Below are positions 1-6,222 of a DNA stretch of 11,744 nucleotides, piece after piece. Positions within the stretch are counted from its first letter, which is position 1, and each line of letters starts with the position of its first letter. A program made the position numbers and the translations under genes. The DNA is from Paracoccaceae bacterium (GTDB lineage: Bacteria; Pseudomonadota; Alphaproteobacteria; Rhodobacterales; Rhodobacteraceae): the NCBI GenBank assembly GCA_007134405.1, contig SLKW01000308.1:1-11744 (forward strand). Reading direction: 5' to 3'. The notes below the pieces were generated by a model. It did not search any database. It saw only the letters and a program-made list of their open reading frames with translations, and was not told where the DNA came from.

Positions 1-1325
1 GGCAGGCGCTCGGCGACAGCGGCAACGCACAGCACACAGTCGGCACCATCCATGGCCGCGGCTTCCGGTTCCTGCGCAAGGTCACGCCGGTCGCCGCCGC
101 ACCCGCGCCCGATAAACAGCCCGGGCAGGAGATGGCTCGCCCAGTGCTCGTCGTGCTTCCCTTCGAAAACCTCTCCCCTGACAATAGCGGCCGGTTCTTT
201 GCTGACGGCATCAGCGAGGACATTCTCAACGCGCTCGGCAACCACCGCTGGATCGGCGTGATTGCCCGCAATCCCTCCTTCGCTTTCCGCGACCCGTGTG
301 AGCCCCTCGACGTCGTCGCAGGTCGGCTTGGGGCGACGCATGTGGTGGCCGGCAGCCTGCGCAAGACCGGCGAGCGGATAAGGATCTGTGCCGAAGCGAT
401 TGACGCGCGCTCGATGCGGCGCTTCTGGGCCGAGTGTTTCGAGATCGGGCTTTCCGAAATCTTCGACTTCCAGGACAGGATCTGTGGGATAATAGCCACG
501 CAGCTGGCGACCGAACTGGGCATTGCCGAACAGAAAAAGGCGCGGCGCATCCCGCGGGAGAACCGCGGCGCGTGGGAACTCTATCATCTTGGGATGGGAG
601 AGTTCTATCGTTTCACTCCGGACAGCAACCGCCGTGCACAGGAATTCTTGCGCATGGCGATCCGTGCCGACCCTGACTTCGCCGCGCCCTACACGCGTCT
701 TGCCTACGCGATCACGTTGAGCATGGTCTATTTTGAGCGCGCGGTCACTCCCGTGCGCCTCGATGATGCGCTCGACCTGGCGGTGCGCGGGCTTGAGCGG
801 GACGATCGGGATCCGCAGTCACATTTTGCGCTCGGGCGGGTGCGTCTCGCGCGCCAGGAATACGATCTCGCTATCGATGCGCTTGAGCATGCGCTTGAGC
901 TGAACCCTCACCTCGCAGTTTCGCATTGTGGCCTCGGGGATTCCCTGACCTACGAGGGGCGTCTCGATGAGTCGATCCGTCACTTCGAAAGAGCGATCGA
1001 ACTCAGTCCGCACGATCCCTTTCGCTGGGCTTTCTATTCTTACCGCTCGCTCGCGCATATCTTTGCCGGAGATTTCGACTCTGCGGTGCGCGCTGCCGGA
1101 CGCGCCGTCCAGGTTCCCAATGCACACCATTCGGCGCATGCGAACCTGCTCTCGGCGCTTGGCTACATAGGGGACCGCGAGAAAATCAACCACACCCGCG
1201 AAAGTCTTCTGAAAGTGAAGCCGAACTTCACGTTGAGATCGGCTCGCGATCGGCTTTTCTACCTCAAGTCAAGAGCCCAGCTTGATCGGTATCTGGAAGG
1301 GTTGGCCCGCGCCGGCATCAAATGA
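1..1325 (+). CDS. Winged-helix / TolB-like / TPR transcriptional regulator, 5'-truncated by window edge
   Basis: The reading frame is open from base 3 and runs through the ATG at 132 to TGA at 1323-1325, so the gene starts outside the window. Bases 3-131 encode ALGDSGNAQHTVGTIHGRGFRFL, trimmed here to the key part TIHGRGFRFL, which is the last strand and wing of an OmpR/PhoB-type DNA-binding domain. Counting from the Met at 132, residues 5-30 (VLVVLPFENLSPDNSG, then FADGISEDIL) match the TolB-like module found after the winged helix in CadC-like regulators. Roughly residues 225-370 form tetratricopeptide repeats (for example ALEHALELNPH, HFERAIELSPHD). The family consists of cytoplasmic DNA-binding regulators that use TPRs for protein contacts; target genes cannot be told from sequence. 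No transmembrane helix is seen between wing and TolB part. It is convergent with the membrane-protein gene 82 bp downstream. Calling the ATG at 132 the start would wrongly remove the DNA-binding domain. Confidence 0.85.
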   Translation, partial: QALGDSGNAQHTVGTIHGRGFRFLRKVTPVAAAPAPDKQPGQEMARPVLVVLPFENLSPDNSGRFFADGISEDILNALGNHRWIGVIARNPSFAFRDPCEPLDVVAGRLGATHVVAGSLRKTGERIRICAEAIDARSMRRFWAECFEIGLSEIFDFQDRICGIIATQLATELGIAEQKKARRIPRENRGAWELYHLGMGEFYRFTPDSNRRAQEFLRMAIRADPDFAAPYTRLAYAITLSMVYFERAVTPVRLDDALDLAVRGLERDDRDPQSHFALGRVRLARQEYDLAIDALEHALELNPHLAVSHCGLGDSLTYEGRLDESIRHFERAIELSPHDPFRWAFYSYRSLAHIFAGDFDSAVRAAGRAVQVPNAHHSAHANLLSALGYIGDREKINHTRESLLKVKPNFTLRSARDRLFYLKSRAQLDRYLEGLARAGIK

Positions 1326-1407
1326 AGGCGTGTCGCCGCGCACGCGACGGATTAGATCTCGTCGGAGGCGGAAGTCCGTTCGAGCTCGAAACATCTCTGC
1401 AGGGCCA

Positions 1408-2079
1408 TTAATGGCCGTGCACAGCGAAAAAAATGCCGAATGCTCCGACTAGTATCAGGCTCAACGCCCAGACGATATCGAGATTGAACCAGGTACGAGA
1501 CAGGAACCTCAGCCCCAGATAGAAGTAGATCGCCATCGCGATCGCCCCTCCCGCGATCGTCATGGCCAGCGTATGCGCGAAGGCCACGACTATGGCCGAG
1601 GCTACGTTCTGCCCCATCAGATCGCCCGCGGCCTCGTGACCCGTACTGCCCAGATCGACCTGGCAGATGCCGAGATAGATCGGCACCAGCATCAGTCCGG
1701 CCCCATGCGCCATCGCCGCGAGGAAGGACCACAGCACCAGCCGCGACGGCGCGACGCGTGCCAGAAACCGCGGGTGCCGGCGATTGAGCAGCAGATAGAG
1801 GCCCACGGTAGCTACCAGCGCGCCGGCCACGACACGCAACTCGGTCTCCCACTGAACGAGCGCCGTCATCATCGAAAACGGCAGCAGGATTGCGAGCATC
1901 GCCAGCAGATGGCCGATAGCAAGCGCGACGATGGCATAGGCCATAGCCCGGTGCCGCCCCTCCATCAGCCCGGCCGAGACAGCGAGCGGCCAGCCCATTC
2001 CCGGGTTGACGCCGTGATAGACGCCCGAGAGGATGACGGCGCTCCAAAGCGCCGTCAGTGTGCCCGCGTCCAGGCCCAT
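1408..2079 (-). CDS. Six-helix integral membrane protein coupled to mtoX
   Basis: This 223-residue protein has about six hydrophobic helices, near residues 8-25, 45-67, 82-99, 115-137, 158-190 and 200-221. Helix 1 carries HGVNPGMGW (His22-Trp30), helix 4 carries MAHGAGLM (His125), helix 5 has FAHT (His169), and the tail ends in HGH. Histidines inside membrane helices with an H-G-x-N/x-P pattern recall the NicO/NiCoT/UreH-type metal and small-solute transporter group, but I cannot place it in a named family, so a metal (possibly copper) transport role is only inference. Its ATG (2077-2079) starts directly after the mtoX TGA (2080-2082), with no base between, which is strong evidence for one mRNA and translational coupling. 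The job is therefore probably tied to methanethiol oxidase: cofactor supply or movement of a substrate or product. There is no signal peptide apart from the first helix. The frame is intact. Confidence 0.82.
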   Translation of the reverse strand: MGLDAGTLTALWSAVILSGVYHGVNPGMGWPLAVSAGLMEGRHRAMAYAIVALAIGHLLAMLAILLPFSMMTALVQWETELRVVAGALVATVGLYLLLNRRHPRFLARVAPSRLVLWSFLAAMAHGAGLMLVPIYLGICQVDLGSTGHEAAGDLMGQNVASAIVVAFAHTLAMTIAGGAIAMAIYFYLGLRFLSRTWFNLDIVWALSLILVGAFGIFFAVHGH

Positions 2080-3480
2080 TCAGACGTTCGGGTAGCAGAA
2101 ACTGTCAGTCGAACAGTCCCCCCCTTCCAAACGGATCTGATGCGCGCGGTAGCCCTTCGGGAAGGTGACGTAGAACTCCTTGTCCAGCGTCATGCCACCC
2201 TTCTCGCCGACATGGGCCATGACCATCTGACCGCCCTCCTGCCCGGGATAGAACTGGTTGTCCCAAGTCGAATAGAGCGAATTCGTCCAATAGACGCGCT
2301 TGCCGTCACGGCTGATCTCGACCATTTGCGGCCCGAAGGCATAGTCGCCACCACTTGGATGTTTCGTGCCGCGCCCTATACCGCCCAGTTCCACCTTGCC
2401 GGTGAGCACCGGGTTCATCGGGTCGGAGACATCGTATTGGTGCATCTCGCCCAATCCCCAGCAGGCGACATAGAGGAACCGGTCATCGAGGCTGAGGTCG
2501 ATATCCGTGACCAGCGGCGGGACGGCCCCGAAGCCTTGGAGAAGGGTCGGCAGATTGGCGGGGTCTTCGGGACGCGGGTCGATGGTGATGGTCTTTTTCG
2601 TCTGCCACGTGCCGTCCTCGCCGCGCCACCACGTGAACACCGCGCCTTGCAGATTGGTGGTGTCGACGACCACGCCGCAGAAGCCGTGGGATTTCTTCGG
2701 ATCATGCGCGGGGCGGATCTCCAACGCCATCTGGTAGTTCGCGCCGAAATCGATGGTCTGAATGTTCTTGCGCTTGCGTAGATCCCAGAAATGGATCGCA
2801 TGACCGTATTTGTTCGACAGCAGATCCTCGGGTACCAGACCGTTCTCGAATTGCGGCGGCAGCGCCCATTCAGAACTCACCATGTAATCCTGCGGCAGAT
2901 TCCACCAGAAGTCGTAGTGTTTTTCCTGCTTGCCGCGATCGATTTCATAGCGGCCGATGATCTCGAAAGTCTCGCAATCCATGATGAAGATGCCGGGCGG
3001 GCCGTCCATTCCATCCGCACCGCCTCCGCCCAGGGTCGAGACGTAGATGCCCTCTGGCCCGCAATGGATCGTGTGCGGACGCGAATAGCCGGTCTTGGCG
3101 AGCACCTCTTCGGGTTCGATGATCTTGTGGATCACGGGCGCCATCGGGTCTTTCACGTCGATCACGTAAATGCGCGAGGATCGGATGCCGGGCACGATCA
3201 GATACCGGCGTTCCAGAAAGGCATGGCCCGAAAGCGGCGACAGCGCCGATGAGCAGGCATTCCAGCCGAAATGATGGAACTCGTCGCCTGTGTTGGGCAT
3301 CGCCAGCGTCTTGACCACAGTGCCGAAGCTCGCGGATTTTGGGTCGAGGTCCACGGTTGCCAGCCCGTCTGGCTGCGACCCATCGGGGCTCAGCATCACG
3401 ACGAAGCCATAGGTCTCCACCGGCGCTTGCATGGCGAGCTGCGCGGTGGCGTGAAAGGTGGGGTCCGGTCTCAGGTTCAT
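2080..3480 (-). CDS. mtoX: Methanethiol oxidase (SBP56 / selenium-binding protein family)
   Basis: The family's characterised enzymes convert methanethiol, O2 and water to formaldehyde, hydrogen sulfide and hydrogen peroxide (EC 1.8.3.4) and depend on copper. The 466-residue protein has the full SBP56 beta-propeller length. Family landmarks are FHHFGWNACSS (68-78), RPHTIHCG (134-141), HYDFWWNLPQDYM (188-200), SHGFCGVV (264-271), TDIDLSLDDRFLYVA (325-339), WTNSLYSTWDNQFYPG (398-413) and AHQIRLEGGDCSTDSFCY (446-463). His69, His70, His136, His139, His265 and His447 are candidate metal ligands. The N-terminus (MNLRPDPTFHATAQLAMQAP) has no signal peptide, so a cytoplasmic enzyme is predicted, unlike the exported Hyphomicrobium type. 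The second cysteine of the usual CSSC is Ala79 here. The start is well set by GGGAGG 5 bases before ATG. The gene abuts the membrane-protein gene downstream and has a 326-bp leader gap upstream. Confidence 0.93.
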   Translation of the reverse strand: MNLRPDPTFHATAQLAMQAPVETYGFVVMLSPDGSQPDGLATVDLDPKSASFGTVVKTLAMPNTGDEFHHFGWNACSSALSPLSGHAFLERRYLIVPGIRSSRIYVIDVKDPMAPVIHKIIEPEEVLAKTGYSRPHTIHCGPEGIYVSTLGGGGADGMDGPPGIFIMDCETFEIIGRYEIDRGKQEKHYDFWWNLPQDYMVSSEWALPPQFENGLVPEDLLSNKYGHAIHFWDLRKRKNIQTIDFGANYQMALEIRPAHDPKKSHGFCGVVVDTTNLQGAVFTWWRGEDGTWQTKKTITIDPRPEDPANLPTLLQGFGAVPPLVTDIDLSLDDRFLYVACWGLGEMHQYDVSDPMNPVLTGKVELGGIGRGTKHPSGGDYAFGPQMVEISRDGKRVYWTNSLYSTWDNQFYPGQEGGQMVMAHVGEKGGMTLDKEFYVTFPKGYRAHQIRLEGGDCSTDSFCYPNV

Positions 3481-3584
3481 TCTATCCTCCCTCGGCTGAT
3501 CAGGCCCGTATCGGGCCAGGATTGTTCCTTTCTTCCTCGCTGCGCGACCGACACCTCCTCAAAGTTCGGCCGCGTTGCGCAGTT

Positions 3585-3615
3585 GACTGGCTCGGCTAAC
3601 GTAGCGCAGCCAGTC
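3585..3615. repeat. 8-bp inverted repeat upstream of mtoX
   Basis: GACTGGCT at 3585-3592 is perfectly complementary to AGCCAGTC at 3608-3615, with a 15-base spacer. It lies 105-135 bases before the mtoX ATG. A run of six T (3623-3628) follows on the plus strand but sits eight bases beyond the stem, which is too far for an ordinary terminator. It could be a regulator site or a leader hairpin; the sequence does not decide. Confidence 0.4.
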
Positions 3616-3649
3616 TATCAGATTTTTTCCGCTCTGGCTTTGACGCGCT

Positions 3650-3790
3650 ATCCCGAAAAGCAGGATCAGACCCGAAGCCCTGAACCTGAAGATCGCCTCG
3701 ATCCTGCCGATCAAAACCGGAGCTGCCACCCTGGACCCCAGCGTCCCCCTCCAGATCACACAGCAGGAAATCGGTCGCTTCAATTTGCGT
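3650..3790 (+). pseudogene. Possible remnant of a Crp/Fnr-type regulator (helix-turn-helix part)
   Basis: In the frame of base 3650 the plus strand reads IPKSRIRPEALNLKIAS, then a short linker and LQITQQEIGRF. In Crp/Fnr regulators a helix rich in L/A/K before the DNA-binding domain is followed by LTQQEIAxLxGLSR, so the resemblance is to the first half of that domain. The similarity stops after GRF, where the recognition helix should follow; the frame then runs to a stop at 3818-3820 inside the end of osmC on the other strand. There is no start codon with a ribosome-binding site and no sensor domain. If real, it is a decayed piece of a regulator that may once have controlled this locus. It could be chance similarity. 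Confidence 0.25.
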
Positions 3791-3806
3791 GCCCCTTCCT
3801 CAATAC

Positions 3807-4256
3807 CTACAGAATGTTAACGTCCACGCTTTCGGCGAGGGTGTTGGCGATGAAGCAGTAGCGATGGGCGCGGTGCTGCATTTCTTGGAGTACTTCCGGT
3901 GCGATTTCGAAACCGGTCTCAAAGCGCACCACCGGGTGGAGATCGATGCGCGTGACCGCCATCTGGCCGCGGGCATTCTTGCCGAGATGTGCGACGGCAT
4001 GGTCGTGGTAGCTCGCAACCGGCCAGCCAGCCTTCGCGGCAAGCGCCAGGAAGGTCATCATGTGGCAGCTCGACAGGGCCGACGCGAGGGCCTGTTCCGG
4101 GTTGGTGTTCGACGGATCGCCACCCCAGTCCGGGGCAGCGTCCACCACAATCTCGTGGCTACCGTTGAACTGGACGGTATGCGCCGCGGAATACCTGCCG
4201 GCCGCCAGCTCGGGTTCGGCGCGTTGCCAATGCAGCTCGATAGAAAGATCGGACAT
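3807..4256 (-). CDS. OsmC family protein (peroxiredoxin-like)
   Basis: This 149-residue protein matches OsmC/Ohr proteins in length and layout. These are cytoplasmic, usually dimeric thiol peroxidases that reduce organic peroxides or hydrogen peroxide. The two expected redox cysteines are present: Cys64 in ALSSCHMMTFLALAAKAG and Cys134 in AHRYCFIANTLAESVDV. The N-terminal part (NPEQALASALSSC, 52-64) is also typical. It lies 39 bases after the stop of the DmdA-like gene on the same strand, so the two are probably co-transcribed. AGAGGA precedes the ATG at a usual distance. In this setting it may remove peroxide formed by methanethiol oxidase or protect against a reactive thiol or sulfide; that is inference. 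General OsmC-like proteins with other substrates remain possible. The frame is intact. Confidence 0.88.
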   Translation of the reverse strand: MSDLSIELHWQRAEPELAAGRYSAAHTVQFNGSHEIVVDAAPDWGGDPSNTNPEQALASALSSCHMMTFLALAAKAGWPVASYHDHAVAHLGKNARGQMAVTRIDLHPVVRFETGFEIAPEVLQEMQHRAHRYCFIANTLAESVDVNIL

Positions 4257-4295
4257 GTTGGGGGTCCTCTTGTCAGCCGGGTCCGGGGAAGCGCG

Positions 4296-5438
4296 TCAGG
4301 CGGCGGCGAGGCGCTTCTTCGGGTCGTAGAAGGGCCGCTCCACCACCCTGGCGCCGGTCGCGCCCCAGGGCGTCGCCACCTCGAGCGTCGTGCCAAGTTC
4401 GGCGCAATCGACCGACACCAGCGCGAGCGCGATGTTCTGATCGAGGCGCGGCGAGTGGATGGCGGAGGTGACCTTGCCCACGGCCGCGCCGCCCTGCGTG
4501 ACGGGCCAGAACGTGGTGTTCGGCCCCGCAAAGGGCGCGCCCTCGATGCGCAGGCCCACCTGCCTGCGGCGCACTCCACGGTCGCGGATGCGTTGAAGCG
4601 CCGCCTTTCCGACGAATTCGGCCTGCATATCCAGATCGACGAGCCGGTCGAGGCCCAGCTCGAACGGGTTGGTATGGATGTCGGCATCCGCATGATAGGA
4701 GAGCATTCCGCCTTCGATGCGCCGGATGGTGGAAGTGTGGCCGGGCTTCAGCCCAAGGGGCGCGCCCGCCGCCATGATCCGCTCCCACAGTTCGTCACCG
4801 CGTGCGCCGTCCCTCAGGTAGATCTCGTAACCCAGCTCGCTCGACCAGCCGGTACGCGACACGATCAGCGGGATGCCGTCGAGATCGATCTCGCGCAGCC
4901 AGTAGTAGCGCAGGTCCATGATGCTCTCTCCAAAGAGCGCCCGCATCACCGCGCCCGATTTTGGACCCTGCAACTGCAAGGGGGACACGTCAGGTTCGCG
5001 GATCGTGACATCGAAACCTGCATGCACCGCCACGCCCTGAGCCCAGAGCAGGATGTCGCTGTCGGCGAGTGACAGCCAGAAATGGTTCTCGCCGAGCTTG
5101 AGCAGGATCGGATCGTTCAGGATGCCCCCCTCGGCATTGGTGATCAGCACGTATTTGCACTGCCCGACCGCCATCTTCGAAAGGTTGCGCGGCGTCAGCA
5201 ACTGGGTGAAGGCCGCGGCGTCCGGGCCGGTGATCTCGACCTGGCGTTCCACTGCCACGTCGCAGAGGATCGCGTCGTTGACCAGGTTCCAGAAGTTCTG
5301 CACCGGGTCGCCAAAATCGCGCGGGATGTACATGTGATTGTAGACCGAGAAGCCCCGCGCGCCCCAGCGGACGGTCGCGTCGAAATAGGGGGATTTACGG
5401 ATCTGTGTTCCGAAGCCGAAGTCGTTTGCCTGCGTCAT
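4296..5438 (-). CDS. DmdA-like / GcvT-family tetrahydrofolate-dependent methyltransferase
   Basis: This 380-residue protein belongs to the GcvT/DmdA family, whose members move a methyl or aminomethyl group to tetrahydrofolate. It is closest in feel to DMSP demethylase DmdA rather than to the glycine-cleavage T-protein: FSVYNHMYIP (30-39), DVAVERQVEITGPDA (60-74), LTPRNLSKM (81-89), GGILNDPILLKL (104-115), WLSLADSDIL (121-130), EPDVSPLQLQGPKS (148-161), and SAIHSP (325-330). GcvT proteins usually have DDL where this has NDP. The DmdA signature GWSKQGGFE is instead GWSSELGYE (198-206), so DMSP itself may not be the substrate. The frame stays open to a GTG at 5499-5501, but the ATG at 5436-5438 follows AAGGGG at a usual distance and fits the family start, so it is chosen. 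osmC follows 39 bp downstream and mtoX lies further down the same strand. A sarcosine/betaine-type demethylase is an alternative. Confidence 0.8.
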   Translation of the reverse strand: MTQANDFGFGTQIRKSPYFDATVRWGARGFSVYNHMYIPRDFGDPVQNFWNLVNDAILCDVAVERQVEITGPDAAAFTQLLTPRNLSKMAVGQCKYVLITNAEGGILNDPILLKLGENHFWLSLADSDILLWAQGVAVHAGFDVTIREPDVSPLQLQGPKSGAVMRALFGESIMDLRYYWLREIDLDGIPLIVSRTGWSSELGYEIYLRDGARGDELWERIMAAGAPLGLKPGHTSTIRRIEGGMLSYHADADIHTNPFELGLDRLVDLDMQAEFVGKAALQRIRDRGVRRRQVGLRIEGAPFAGPNTTFWPVTQGGAAVGKVTSAIHSPRLDQNIALALVSVDCAELGTTLEVATPWGATGARVVERPFYDPKKRLAAA

Positions 5439-5772
5439 GGTCTTGGCCCCTTGTCTGCAGCGGTCGCGTTGCGGATCTGATGCGATGCTAACCGCAGACA
5501 CTGGGCGGGGCGGGGCTGAAGATGGCGGGCGGGGTAGACCGGGCGGACCGTTGTCGGCGATGCTGAAGACCGATCAGGCGGCGCGCGTAAGCTGCCGGCA
5601 GCGGCCAGTTTCGTGAGATCCGGCGCGTAATCCCCAGTTCGGAGGCAAGCAGGGTGTCCAGCAGGACGATGCAGCTGGCGTTGCCGGGCTGGATGCAGCG
5701 ACAGGGATCGGGCCAGGCGCTGGCGCGGTCAAGCCAAGCCCCGAGCGATCTCGCCGCGCAACGGCCGAAGGC

Positions 5773-5820
5773 TTGCTGCACGAGCGCGGCATAGAGTTCA
5801 GCCACGAGACCGTGCGCAAG
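5773..5820 (+). pseudogene. IS6-family transposase remnant
   Basis: The plus strand encodes LLHERGIEFSHETVRK, which closely resembles the conserved segment after RYPLSYRDV in IS6-family transposases (LLHERGI.VSHETVRFW). The residues expected before it and after it (FWWNRFGP and the DDE catalytic core) are not present in any frame nearby. It is a scrap of about 16 codons left by an old insertion followed by deletion. No terminal inverted repeats or target duplication could be recognised. Confidence 0.5.
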
Positions 5821-5845
5821 GTTGCGCATATTGGTCCTCGACGGC

Positions 5846-5873
5846 CAGGTTTGTTTCAGATTCTCGAAACCTG
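5846..5873. repeat. 7-bp inverted repeat in the AT-richer spacer
   Basis: CAGGTTT (5846-5852) and AAACCTG (5867-5873) are perfect complements with a 14-base spacer. No T-run follows on either strand, so it is not an ordinary terminator. It may be a regulator site or a chance match. Confidence 0.3.
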
Positions 5874-6222
5874 CGTGGAAAATGAAAATAATAGCTCGCG
5901 AAACCGCATGAAGCGGAAAAACAAGTCAGTTTCAGGTACCGGGAACTTTGCGCATGTCTTGTGGTCGCACTGCGCAACGGTCTACAATATTTTGTGGTCC
6001 GTGTTCGGAAACGCGTTGACGGCTTTCTGGATTGTCAGCGGCCTGGTGGCGCGCGTCCGCTGTGCGCCTCAGCTTACCGGAGGGCGCGGGCTGTGCCACC
6101 GGGATGCGCGGGCGGTTCTGGCGGTGGCGGCGCATGCGTCCGGTGCGCGGTGTTCTACGGCCTCTGGACCCCGCCGCGCGCCGATGGTTTAACCCGGGGC
6201 GATCAATGGGAGGGGAAGCGTC

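Larger units (their letters stand above)
3481..3806. other. Gap upstream of mtoX: probable leader/promoter region with a possible gene remnant
   Basis: These 326 bases separate osmC from mtoX. I see no intact gene. They hold the mtoX ribosome-binding site (GGGAGG on the minus strand at about 3486-3491), a perfect 8-bp inverted repeat at 3585-3615, and on the plus strand a stretch resembling the helix-turn-helix region of a Crp/Fnr regulator (3650-3790). The size and content suggest mtoX has its own promoter here, but no -35/-10 pair stood out enough to place. Confidence 0.5.
5439..6222. other. 784-bp region without a convincing gene; patchwork of remnants
   Basis: Between the DmdA-like start and the aminotransferase start I find no frame with a credible start, ribosome-binding site and family. 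It holds an IS6-type transposase scrap (5773-5820), an inverted repeat (5846-5873) and a relatively AT-rich stretch (about 5830-6010) in otherwise GC-rich DNA. A minus-strand frame at 5488-5829 contains LLASELGITRRISRNWPLP, faintly like an HDOD/HD helix, but nothing more supports it. Promoters for both flanking, divergently read genes should lie here. Confidence 0.6.

Noticed and set aside
1573..2781. Long plus-strand open frame opposite the membrane protein and mtoX
   Set aside because: It lies antisense to two genes with clear families, its protein is rich in R/H/D without domain motifs, and it spans the mtoX/membrane-protein junction.
3559..3783. Minus-strand 74-codon frame upstream of mtoX
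   Set aside because: No recognisable family and no convincing start signal; it overlaps the possible Crp-like remnant on the other strand.
3789..5072. 427-codon plus-strand open frame opposite osmC and the DmdA-like gene
   Set aside because: A shadow frame of high-GC genes; it crosses the boundary of two recognised genes and has no recognisable motif.
5488..5829. Minus-strand 113-codon frame with LLASELGITRRISRNWPLP
   Set aside because: Only a faint HDOD-like helix. Its first 19 codons are antisense to the IS6 scrap, and there is no good ribosome-binding site. Mentioned only as part of the gene-poor region.
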